Assembly (NCBI GenBank): GCA_025061865.1
Contig: JANXAA010000015.1
Location: forward strand, 1 to 5,910
Source of the DNA: Acidobacteriota bacterium
GTDB lineage: Bacteria; Acidobacteriota; HRBIN11
Length of the DNA: 5,910 bases
Reading direction: 5' to 3'
The notes below the pieces were generated by a model. That model saw only the letters and a program-made list of their open reading frames with translations, was not told where the DNA came from and did not search any database. This document shows, in pieces, positions 1-5,685 of this stretch (position 1 is its first letter; each line of letters begins with the position of its first letter). Both the position numbers and the translations under genes were made by a program.

Positions 1-395
1 TGCCCCTGGTCGACGAACTCGTCGTCAACGTGGGAGCCTCGGAGGATGCAACCCGCTCGATAGTCGAGTCTCTGGGGGGGACTCCCGGATTCGGATCCTC
101 GGACACGATCTGGGACTTTGAGGGACCTGAGCCTTGGATGGAACTTTCCCGCCCGACGAACCGGGCCCTGGCCGAATGTACGGGCGCCTGGGTCGTTTAC
201 CTACAGGCCGACGAGGTCCTGCATGATCGGGATTACGACCGCCTCCGCCGCTCGGTCGGCGACGCAGGTACGTTCTATCATCCCCCGTGGGGAAAACTCC
301 GACCCTGGAAGCGGTGGCTCCTGGTCCGGACGGGATGCTTCATCCTGCGACCCCTCTATTGGGGCCTCCGCCTGCGGAAGCTCCTGGGCGTGTAG
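1..395 (+). CDS. Partial glycosyltransferase family 2-like protein, 3' end, internally short
   Basis: The reading frame is open from base 3, so the gene enters from outside the window. The GTG at 30 is an internal valine, not a start. About 130 residues are visible. They open with a PLVDELVVNVGASEDAT stretch, the second beta strand and following loop of GT-A fold family 2 enzymes. Next come an acidic/aromatic stretch (IWDFEG) and NRALAECTGAWVVYLQADE, the segment leading to the metal- and nucleotide-binding acidic motif. Such enzymes transfer sugar from a nucleotide-sugar to an envelope glycan or lipid acceptor at the cytoplasmic face. Homologues normally carry another 100 to 150 residues of acceptor-binding sequence after this motif. 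Here only about 55 follow, and they are basic and aromatic (HPPWGKLRPWKRW, then RPLYWGLRLRK). The protein may therefore be internally deleted or a decaying copy. Family assignment is fairly safe; substrate is unknown. Confidence 0.65.
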   Translation, partial: PLVDELVVNVGASEDATRSIVESLGGTPGFGSSDTIWDFEGPEPWMELSRPTNRALAECTGAWVVYLQADEVLHDRDYDRLRRSVGDAGTFYHPPWGKLRPWKRWLLVRTGCFILRPLYWGLRLRKLLGV

Positions 396-461
396 GGGAG
401 AGCCTGTGTCGCGACCCGCGCAGGGAGGAAGTCCCGCCGATCGAGATGAGTAGGAAACCCG

Positions 462-537
462 TGGCTCAGGAGGTGGGACTCGAACCCACAACCCTCGGGT
501 TAACAGCCCGATGCTCTGCCGGTTGAGCTACTCCTGA
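462..537 (-). tRNA. tRNA-Asn (anticodon GUU)
   Basis: Read on the minus strand, this 76-base segment folds into a full cloverleaf. The 7-bp acceptor stem pairs TCAGGAG with CTCCTGA. The D arm pairs GCTC with GAGC. The anticodon arm pairs TCGGG with CCCGA around the loop CTGTTAA, with GTT at forward positions 502-504. The variable loop is GGGTT, and the T arm pairs GTGGG with CCCAC around TTCGAGT. The discriminator base is G, as in bacterial tRNA-Asn, and the CCA end is encoded. It is transcribed away from clpX, from its own strong promoter about 20 bases upstream. No clear Rho-independent terminator follows it. Confidence 0.97.
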
Positions 538-557
538 GCATTCCTGGCAGGAGGTAT

Positions 558-586
558 ATGATACGTCCGCAGCCGGGAAGTGTCAA
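558..586 (-). promoter_or_regulatory. Sigma-70-type promoter of tRNA-Asn
   Basis: On the minus strand a perfect -35 hexamer TTGACA (forward 581-586) is separated by exactly 17 bases from TATCAT (forward 558-563), which matches the -10 consensus at five of six positions. Transcription would begin near 551, about 14 bases before the mature tRNA 5' end. This is the best promoter in the window and suits a stable RNA gene. Confidence 0.85.
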
Positions 587-590
587 TTTT

Positions 591-604
591 GGTGCCTGGT
601 GTCC
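591..604. repeat. Two GGTGYCN heptads (weak copy of the period-7 family)
   Basis: Two adjacent 7-base units, GGTGCCT and GGTGTCC, lie just upstream of the tRNA promoter -35 box. They closely match two consecutive units of the longer array near 5630-5643. On their own, two units could be chance. They are listed because the same unit type recurs in other gaps of this window. Confidence 0.35.
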
Positions 605-633
605 CGCCGACCCGGATGTGGCCAAGTCGGGCA

Positions 634-662
634 TTGCGAAAGGGACTAGCCCGTGCTACATT
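634..662 (+). promoter_or_regulatory. Candidate clpX promoter
   Basis: TTGCGA (634-639) and TACATT (657-662) each match the sigma-70 hexamers at four of six positions, with the ideal 17-base spacing. Initiation near 669 would leave a leader of about 15 bases that still includes the clpX ribosome-binding site. The candidate is divergent from the tRNA promoter in the same 146-base gap. I see no CIRCE-like heat-shock operator. Confidence 0.4.
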
Positions 663-683
663 TATGTCCCGTGAGGTGGAGTG

Positions 684-1922
684 ATGCCCCGTCAGTTTGA
701 GAACGATTACATGCTTCGATGCTCTTTCTGCCACAAGCGCCAAGACGAGGTGCGGAGGCTCATTGCCGGCCCTTCCTCCGTATGCATTTGCGACGAATGT
801 GTCGAAGCTTGCCGGGCCCTCTTGGCTGAAGAAGAACACCTCTTCGTCCAGTCGTCGGCCACGCCGACCTTCTACAAGCCCCAGGCCATTAAGGAGTTCT
901 TGGACCAGTACATCATTGGCCAAGAGGAGGCGAAAAAGAAGATCGCTGTCGCCGTTTACAATCACTACAAGCGCATTGAGTTGAGTCGCAAGCGGACCGA
1001 CGTCGAGTTCGGCAAGAGCAACATCCTGCTTATCGGCCCGACAGGGAGCGGCAAGACGCTGATGGCCGAGACGCTCGCCAAGCTCTTGAACGTCCCCTTC
1101 GCCATTGCCGACGCCACGACCTTGACGGAGGCCGGCTACGTCGGCGAGGACGTTGAGAACATTCTTTTGCGGCTCTTGCAGAATGCAGGTTGGGACAAGG
1201 AGAAAGCGCAGCGAGGCGTCGTCTACATCGACGAGATCGACAAGATTGCTAAAAAAGACGAGAATCCCTCGATCACCCGGGACGTCTCTGGCGAGGGCGT
1301 TCAACAAGCCCTCCTGAAGATCCTCGAGGGGACGATCGCCAACGTCCCACCCCAGGGCGGCCGCAAGCACCCGCACCAGGAGTTCATCCAGATCGACACG
1401 ACCCACATCCTGTTCATCTGCGGCGGGGCCTTCATCGGTTTGGAGAAAATCATCGAGCGACGTCTGGGCCGCCGGACCATCGGCTACCAAGCCTCGATGG
1501 AGGGCGGGACGGTTCCCCGGCATGAGATCCTGCGGTACGTCCTTCCCGAGGACCTCATCAAGTTTGGGATGATCCCCGAGTTTGTCGGCCGCCTCCCGGT
1601 CGTCGCCGTCTTCCACGAGCTTTCCCGCCAGGACCTCATCCGTATCCTGACGGAGCCCAAAAACGCTCTCGTCAAGCAGTACAAGATGCTCTTCGAATAC
1701 GACGCCATCCAGTTGGACTTTGCCCCCGAGGCCTTGGAGACGATCGCCGACCTGGCCATTCAGCGTAAGACGGGCGCTCGAGCCCTCCGAAACATCATGG
1801 AAGAGGTCATGTTGGACCTGATGTATTACCTACCGTCTCAGGGGGAACCCAAACGGGTCGTCGTCACCCGGGAGATGGTCCTCGAGACCCAGGCCCGGTA
1901 TGCCCTGAAGGAAGCCGTGTAG
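684..1922 (+). CDS. clpX: ClpX, ATP-dependent unfoldase subunit of ClpXP
   Basis: ClpX forms a cytosolic hexamer that recognises tagged proteins, unfolds them with ATP and feeds them into ClpP. The 412-residue product (E. coli ClpX has 424) is complete. An N-terminal C4 zinc-binding domain has Cys13, Cys16, Cys36 and Cys39. Walker A is GPTGSGKT at 118-125, pore loop 1 is GYVG at 151-154 and Walker B is VVYIDEID at 179-186. The RKH pore loop lies in the GGRKHPH segment, the arginine finger is in GRLPV near 303, and sensor 2 is GARALR at 364-369. The ClpP-docking loop reads IGY (266-268) instead of the usual IGF. ATG 684 is preferred over the in-frame GTG 681, because GAGGTG at 673-678 sits five bases before the ATG. 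No clpP or lon lies within the window, so clpX may be a separate transcription unit here. Its promoter candidate is at 634-662. Confidence 0.98.
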   Translation: MPRQFENDYMLRCSFCHKRQDEVRRLIAGPSSVCICDECVEACRALLAEEEHLFVQSSATPTFYKPQAIKEFLDQYIIGQEEAKKKIAVAVYNHYKRIELSRKRTDVEFGKSNILLIGPTGSGKTLMAETLAKLLNVPFAIADATTLTEAGYVGEDVENILLRLLQNAGWDKEKAQRGVVYIDEIDKIAKKDENPSITRDVSGEGVQQALLKILEGTIANVPPQGGRKHPHQEFIQIDTTHILFICGGAFIGLEKIIERRLGRRTIGYQASMEGGTVPRHEILRYVLPEDLIKFGMIPEFVGRLPVVAVFHELSRQDLIRILTEPKNALVKQYKMLFEYDAIQLDFAPEALETIADLAIQRKTGARALRNIMEEVMLDLMYYLPSQGEPKRVVVTREMVLETQARYALKEAV

Positions 1923-2132
1923 ACCCGGCCATTCAGGAACTTGGGAGTTCGGCGATCCGGCAGTAAAGGGTACGTTGGCAGAGCAGACGTTCAGTACGCA
2001 CTTCCGTCCGATGAGACGTGGGCTCGACGGATAGACCAGAGGCTCTCGTCCCGCCCTATTTCGTTGCTCGTTACCTATCGGCCCCTTACTCCTGAACGCC
2101 CGAATGGCCGGATCGCCGAACTGCCCGATGAC
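1923..2132. other. Convergent intergenic gap between clpX and the regulator gene
   Basis: This 210-base gap separates the 3' ends of two converging genes. I find no credible coding sequence in it. The main structure is the exact 16-bp inverted repeat annotated separately. A shorter exact inverted match of 10 bases (1925-1934 with 2102-2111) overlaps it. No T-run typical of an intrinsic terminator follows either stop codon, so how the two transcripts end is unclear. Confidence 0.6.
1946..2122. repeat. 16-bp inverted repeat spanning the convergent gap
   Basis: AGTTCGGCGATCCGGC at 1946-1961 is the exact reverse complement of 2107-2122, with 145 bases between the arms. Such a match is very unlikely by chance in a gap of this size. 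The flanks also look related once gaps are allowed: ten further bases (1925-1934 and 2102-2111) match in inverted orientation, and both arms are followed by an AGTAA/AGTAAGG-like stretch. This suggests an inverted duplication with later indels. It could act as a two-way transcription barrier, or be a relic of a small mobile repeat. Confidence 0.7.
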
Positions 2133-3398
2133 CTACTTGGCCGTCCAGGGGTTGGAGATCCCGTGTCGCTCGAGCTTCCGCAAGAGGGTCGTCCGGCTAA
2201 TGCCCAAGAGCCGGGCGGCCTCGGGTAGGGTGGCGAACATCCGGGTGGCGAACTGGAGCATAGCGCGTTCAAAGACCCCCTCGATTTCCGCCATCAGGCC
2301 GTCGGTCTGACCCGACTGGAGGTATTCGTGGATCAGGCTAATGATGAGATTAGCCAGGGGTTCTGGCGCCTCCATCGGGAGACGGCCGGACAGCAGGACT
2401 TGCAGGCGAGCCGTCGTTAGGAGGACTGGCCCCCCTTCCGTGAGACGGATCAAACGGTCCCAGAACTGGACGACGGCGCCCATATCGTCGGGCCAGGGGT
2501 AGGAACTGAAGCGTTGCCAGGCCCACTGGGTCCATACGATGGGCTTGGGGGGCCGGCGGAGCAAGCGGACGACATCGGGCCAGGTGTGGGCCATCTGGGT
2601 CGGTTTCGGAAGCCACATCCAGAGGACGTTGGACGCCTTGCGGAAGGCCTGCGCCATCGTATAGAGGCGGTCCTCCTGGCCGTAGAGGGTCAGCAAGCTC
2701 CGGGTGACGCGCTCGCCCCGGGCCGGCTTCAGCCACTCAAAGATACGCTCCCGTTGAGGTGCGGTGACTTCCAAGGGTTCGGCGACATGCCATTCGGTGG
2801 GATTCCACTGGGGATGCCCTGCCAGGAGAGACACGACGGTCCGGGCCAGGAAGGGGAGGGAGCCGACTTCTGCCAGGACGACCGTGCCGCTATGGGATAA
2901 GATGCGGCTGTGGACCGTCGCCAGCCAAGTCGCGAAGGACGACGAAGCGTCAGTCAGGCGACTCCCGACGGGGTCGGCCGACCGCTCAGGGAGGACCGCG
3001 ATTCCTTGCTGGACCTCCTGAATCCACCGAATGACCCGGGGATGCTGGATCCCCTGCTCAGGTCGCCAGGGGATAAACCAGGTGTTGGGCCACCGGACGT
3101 AGGCAGGCCCCTCCACCGGGTCGAAAAGGACCCAAAAGGCCGTCAGAAACTGCCGGGTGGCCTCGGCGGGAACGCCGTGGACCTCATGGGCCGTCAGGAC
3201 AAACACATCCAGGGGGAGGGGTTCATCCGCCTCCGGCGGCGCCCAGAGACTGGCTTCTTGATGGACAGCTTCCGGAAGCCACGGCCGGAGGCTGGCCTGC
3301 TGACCGATCAGGCCCCGCCCCCACCACCACCGCCATGTCGGATTCCACCATAGGGGGCTATCGTTTCGAATTTGGGTCGGCGCCGGTCGGGTCGTCAT
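2133..3398 (-). CDS. Tryptophan-rich degenerate sigma-54 activator-like protein with Fis-type HTH
   Basis: The product has 421 residues. Residues 391-413 (LPEAARLLGISRTTLLRKLE) are a Fis-type helix-turn-helix like the C terminus of NtrC-family activators, with the usual preceding helix (368-383, IEGVFERAM). Upstream, the AAA+ core survives only as a ghost. Residues 171-186 (GTVVLAEVGSLPFLAR) align with the Walker A region but lack the GKE lysine. Residues 237-255 resemble the Walker B helix without its DE pair, and 257-264 resembles sensor I. Residues 300-322 (YPWPDDMGAVVQF) match the lid motif normally reading WPGNVREL. No GAFTGA loop is present. Residues 1-160 match nothing I recognise, although 64-71 could be a remnant of a receiver strand. 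Tryptophan is very high: 26 residues, six of them at 17-26. The ATG follows AAGGA with five bases between. The gene lies 82 bases after galU. Likely role: DNA binding without ATP-driven sigma-54 activation. The HTH is well supported; the AAA+ descent is inference from manual alignment. Confidence 0.65.
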   Translation of the reverse strand: MTTRPAPTQIRNDSPLWWNPTWRWWWGRGLIGQQASLRPWLPEAVHQEASLWAPPEADEPLPLDVFVLTAHEVHGVPAEATRQFLTAFWVLFDPVEGPAYVRWPNTWFIPWRPEQGIQHPRVIRWIQEVQQGIAVLPERSADPVGSRLTDASSSFATWLATVHSRILSHSGTVVLAEVGSLPFLARTVVSLLAGHPQWNPTEWHVAEPLEVTAPQRERIFEWLKPARGERVTRSLLTLYGQEDRLYTMAQAFRKASNVLWMWLPKPTQMAHTWPDVVRLLRRPPKPIVWTQWAWQRFSSYPWPDDMGAVVQFWDRLIRLTEGGPVLLTTARLQVLLSGRLPMEAPEPLANLIISLIHEYLQSGQTDGLMAEIEGVFERAMLQFATRMFATLPEAARLLGISRTTLLRKLERHGISNPWTAK

Positions 3399-3405
3399 AA
3401 GGTTC

Positions 3406-3440
3406 CTTATCAGGGTCTGGGGTCGGGAGTCAGGCGTCTG
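3406..3440. repeat. Period-7 GC-rich array upstream of the regulator gene
   Basis: On the plus strand four consecutive 7-base units (GGGTCTG, GGGTCGG, GAGTCAG, GCGTCTG; 3413-3440) share the pattern GNGTCNG. They are joined in register to a unit containing CTTATC (3406-3412). On the minus strand that last unit reads GATAAGG and supplies the AAGGA ribosome-binding site of the regulator gene. It belongs with the similar arrays at 5609-5657 and 5849-5910. Confidence 0.6.
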
Positions 3441-3480
3441 AACACGCCCCTATCTCTAACCCCGGACTCCGGATCTCGTA

Positions 3481-4377
3481 TCATTCAGGCTGGATGCGCC
3501 GAAGCAGGGTCCGCAGGTAGGCCTGCAAGGCAGGTCCCACGTCCGGGTGCTGGAGGCCCAACTCGATGTTCGCCTGGAGGAATCCCAGCTTGCTTCCCGT
3601 ATCGTAGCGGCGGCCCTGGATCTCGATAGCATACAGGGGGCGGTCGTCCTGAACCCACACCTGGAGGGCATCCGTGAGCTGAATCTCACCCCGGGCGTCT
3701 GGGGGGGTCGCCTCGATATAAGAAAAGATGTCGGGATGCAAGACGTACCGCCCGATGATGGCCAGTCGAGAGGGCGCCGCCTCGGTCGGGGGCTTTTCCA
3801 CCAGGCGCCGGACCCGGTAGACGCCGGCATGAACCGGCACGCCGTCGATCACCCCGTAGGCCGAAACCTCGGCCTGGGAGACCGACTGAACGCCGATGAC
3901 AGGTGCCTGCACTTCCTGACTCCAGGCGATCAGGGGCTGGATGGCCGGCACGTCTGCCATGATCAGGTCGTCGCCTAAAAAGACGGCGAAAGGTTCGTCG
4001 TCGTCCACGAAGGGCGCCGCGCAGAGAACGGCATGGCCCAGTCCCTGGGGGACTTTTTGCCGCACATAGGCGACGTGAACCATATGGGAGGTATCCCGCA
4101 CGACTTGGAGCTTCTCCAGCTCCTGCCGTTCCTCTAGGATGCGCTCGAGTTCGAGACTCACGTCAAAGTGGTTCTCGATGGCCTCCTTGCCCCGCCCCGT
4201 GATAAACACGATGTCCGTTAAGCCGGCCGCCAGGGCTTCCTCGACGATATACTGGATCACGGGTTTATCGACGACCGGGAGCATCTCCTTGGGAAGCGCT
4301 TTGGTCGCCGGTAAAAAGCGGGTGCCGAGCCCCGCGACCGGAAAGATAGCCTTGCGAATCCGACGGAATGCTTTCAT
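3481..4377 (-). CDS. galU: GalU, UTP-glucose-1-phosphate uridylyltransferase
   Basis: GalU joins UTP and glucose-1-phosphate into UDP-glucose and pyrophosphate in the cytosol. It supplies glucosyl groups for envelope polysaccharide and feeds UDP-galactose and UDP-glucuronate synthesis. The protein has 298 residues (E. coli GalU has 302). The nucleotide-binding signature lies at residues 11-34 (PVAGLGTRFLPATK, then KEMLP). The QGLGHA motif at 111-116, GDD at 135-137, EKP at 194-196 and DTGSK at 259-263 are all in the expected order. I chose the ATG at 4377 because family homology begins there and an AGGGGG stretch lies just upstream. The frame extends to an ATG at 4425, but those 16 residues are not family-like and run into a repeat. 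It follows tatC after 64 bases and precedes the regulator gene, all on the minus strand, so co-transcription is plausible. Confidence 0.96.
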   Translation of the reverse strand: MKAFRRIRKAIFPVAGLGTRFLPATKALPKEMLPVVDKPVIQYIVEEALAAGLTDIVFITGRGKEAIENHFDVSLELERILEERQELEKLQVVRDTSHMVHVAYVRQKVPQGLGHAVLCAAPFVDDDEPFAVFLGDDLIMADVPAIQPLIAWSQEVQAPVIGVQSVSQAEVSAYGVIDGVPVHAGVYRVRRLVEKPPTEAAPSRLAIIGRYVLHPDIFSYIEATPPDARGEIQLTDALQVWVQDDRPLYAIEIQGRRYDTGSKLGFLQANIELGLQHPDVGPALQAYLRTLLRRIQPE

Positions 4378-4416
4378 CCCTTGCCCCCTCGGGGCCATCA
4401 TAGACCGGCGGGCAGG

Positions 4417-4440
4417 GAGATACAAGATGCAGGATGCAAG
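4417..4440. repeat. AAGATGC/AGGATGC heptad repeat between tatC and galU
   Basis: Two clean 7-base units (AAGATGC at 4424-4430, AGGATGC at 4431-4437) are flanked by a decayed unit (GAGATAC, 4417-4423) and the start of another (AAG). The 18 bases at 4423-4440 are the exact reverse complement of 5875-5892 in the array at the right edge, so this is a dispersed repeat and not a local oddity. It occupies much of the 64-base gap between the tatC stop and the galU start. Confidence 0.8.
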
Positions 4441-4441
4441 T

Positions 4442-5212
4442 CTACGAGGCGCTTTCGATCTGCTGAGTCGCTACCTTCGCCTGGGGCCGCTTGCCAAACA
4501 GCCAGGCGACCAGGACGCTCACGAAATAGAGGCCTACCAGGGGGAGGGCCAAGACGGTCTGGGTGATCATGTCCCCGCTGGGGGTGATCACGGCGGCGAC
4601 CACGAAGCTGGCTGCCACGGCAATCCGCCAGAACTTCCACAGCGACCGAGCCGAGACGATCCCCAGCCGTGCCAGTAAAAGCGTAAAGACCGGCATTTCA
4701 AAAGTCAGGGCGACGCCCAAGATAAGATGCAGGAAAAACGATATATAGCTGGTCGTCGTGATCAGCAAGTGGAAGTCCTGACTGACGTCGATTAGGAATC
4801 GACACGTCAGGGGCATGAGGACTCGGTAGCCGAAATAGCCGCCGGCCAGGAAGCAGACCGTGCTGAAGGCCATCAAGCCCAGGAGGACCCGCTTCTCGTG
4901 AGCATACAACCCCGGGGCCACAAAGCGCCATACCTGCCAGAGGACCCAGGGGGACGCCAGGAAGACGCCCCCGAAGAAGGACAGTTTTACATAAAAGATA
5001 AAGGCTTCCGTCAGGCTCAGGACGGTCAGGCTCTGCCCCGGTGGCAGATAGGGCCGGAGGGGCTGGAGGAGCCAGGCCAGGAGCCATGGGCGTAAGAACC
5101 AAGCGACGACCATCCCGACGAAGATCCCCGCCAGGCTGTTCAAAAAACACCGCCGGAGGTCGGCTAAGTGCTGCAAGAGCGGGAGTGGCTTATCGACGTC
5201 CCTCGGGGTCAT
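4442..5212 (-). CDS. tatC: TatC, twin-arginine translocase receptor subunit
   Basis: TatC is the multi-spanning inner-membrane protein that binds twin-arginine signal peptides and recruits TatA to export folded proteins. The 256 residues show six hydrophobic segments. Family motifs are present: HLADLRR at 15-21, LTEAFIFYVKL at 67-77, SPWVLWQVWRFVAPGLY at 87-103 followed by HEKR, LTFEMPV at 169-175, and ITPSGDMITQ at 209-218. Glu106, Glu172 and Asp214 match the conserved E. coli Glu103, Glu170 and Asp211. The N-terminal motif is altered: the usual HLxELRxR reads HLADLRRC, placing Asp18 at the Glu15 position and Cys22 at the Arg19 position. The start ATG lies inside tatA, giving a 23-base overlap. 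GAGGTGA (forward 5219-5225) precedes it by six bases, so the two genes are probably translationally coupled. Confidence 0.97.
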   Translation of the reverse strand: MTPRDVDKPLPLLQHLADLRRCFLNSLAGIFVGMVVAWFLRPWLLAWLLQPLRPYLPPGQSLTVLSLTEAFIFYVKLSFFGGVFLASPWVLWQVWRFVAPGLYAHEKRVLLGLMAFSTVCFLAGGYFGYRVLMPLTCRFLIDVSQDFHLLITTTSYISFFLHLILGVALTFEMPVFTLLLARLGIVSARSLWKFWRIAVAASFVVAAVITPSGDMITQTVLALPLVGLYFVSVLVAWLFGKRPQAKVATQQIESAS

Positions 5213-5543
5213 CTCCCGTCACCTCAGGTCCCCACTCGTGTGCCGTCTCGAGGCCGGTCCCCCCCTCTCGAGGCATCGGCGCCACCTCCGCCGGCCCGGG
5301 TCGGGGCGCTTTAGCCGCCTCCGACGTCTCGGACGACGGGTCGGCCAAGCCCAGATCCTTCTCGAGGCTCGCCCGGGCCCACTCCTCTCGGACGACGGCC
5401 TGGGCCCGCTCGGCGGCCTGCCGGATTTCGGCCATGGTCCGACCGACCTGCCGGAGGAGCTCTGGGAGCTTGTCCGGCCCAAATAAGAGCAGGATGACGA
5501 GGGCGATCAGGACCATCTCGCCGAATCCCAGGTTCCCGAACAT
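5190..5543 (-). CDS. tatA: TatA/TatB family twin-arginine translocase subunit
   Basis: This 117-residue protein is a single-span Tat component that oligomerises beside TatC to form the export pore. Residues 1-9 (MFGNLGFGE) are the short periplasmic end. Residues 10-20 are the hydrophobic membrane helix. The hinge is FGPDKLPELL at 21-30, followed by an amphipathic helix to about residue 60. Residues 65-117 form a disordered tail rich in Pro, Glu and Gly. The early glutamate and the FGP hinge fit both TatA and TatB. With no second small tat gene in the window, it may serve both roles, as in minimal TatAC systems. The symbol is therefore a best guess. Homology starts at the ATG, but the Shine-Dalgarno sequence before it is poor. 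A candidate promoter lies 32 to 60 bases upstream. It would be the first gene of the minus-strand run with tatC and galU. Confidence 0.9.
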   Translation of the reverse strand: MFGNLGFGEMVLIALVILLLFGPDKLPELLRQVGRTMAEIRQAAERAQAVVREEWARASLEKDLGLADPSSETSEAAKAPRPGPAEVAPMPREGGTGLETAHEWGPEVTGDDPEGRR

Positions 5544-5574
5544 GACCCAGGCTCGCGGGCTGGATTCCGCCTAT

Positions 5575-5603
5575 ATTTTGATATCGGCCATTCCCGATGT
5601 CGA
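5575..5603 (-). promoter_or_regulatory. Candidate promoter of tatA-tatC-galU
   Basis: On the minus strand TCGACA (forward 5598-5603; five of six matches to the -35 consensus) is followed after 17 bases by CAAAAT (forward 5575-5580; four of six). This would start transcription near 5568, giving a leader of about 25 bases before the tatA ATG. An AT-rich stretch (TATCAAAATATA) surrounds the -10 and supports melting there. The call rests on hexamer matching alone. Confidence 0.35.
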
Positions 5604-5608
5604 CTGTC

Positions 5609-5657
5609 GGAGATGCAAGATAAGGTCCCAGGTGCCGGGTGTCGGGTTCTAGGATAA
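5609..5657. repeat. Seven-unit composite heptad array
   Basis: Forty-nine bases split cleanly into seven 7-base units: GGAGATG, CAAGATA, AGGTCCC, AGGTGCC, GGGTGTC, GGGTTCT and AGGATAA. The first two resemble the AAGATGC type, the middle four are the GGTGYC type, and the last carries GATAA. The same two unit types are joined in register in the array at 5849-5910, in the opposite orientation. It lies between the candidate tatA promoter and the hairpin region. Confidence 0.6.
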
Positions 5658-5685
5658 AAAAGCACGAACTGCCAACCGTGGATCT

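Noticed and set aside
681..683. GTG start for clpX one codon before the ATG
   Set aside because: It lies only two bases after the Shine-Dalgarno core, too close; ATG 684 has normal spacing.
528..1616. Long open frame on the minus strand opposite clpX (362 codons)
   Set aside because: It is antisense to a gene with full family motifs, begins and ends without a ribosome-binding site or family similarity, and runs into the tRNA. Long antisense frames are expected in GC-rich genes.
1941..2228. Plus-strand open frame of 95 codons after clpX
   Set aside because: It starts within the inverted repeat, overlaps the 3' end of the regulator gene and has no family-like sequence.
2514..3353. Two plus-strand open frames opposite the regulator gene (128 and 147 codons)
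   Set aside because: Composition is Gly/Pro/Arg-rich shadow sequence with no recognisable domain. The minus frame carries the HTH and a good ribosome-binding site.
4378..4425. Upstream ATG giving GalU 16 extra N-terminal residues
   Set aside because: The extra residues do not resemble GalU, the extension runs into the heptad repeat, and ATG 4377 has a purine-rich stretch just upstream and family homology from its first residues.
4724..4734. Another AAGATGCAGGA copy of the heptad repeat
   Set aside because: It lies inside tatC, encodes plausible membrane-helix residues and is only about one and a half units long, so chance is the simpler explanation.
5656..5661. Intrinsic terminator on the minus strand (six T after a stem)
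   Set aside because: The upstream stem is only four to five pairs with a large loop, and no minus-strand gene precedes it in the window.
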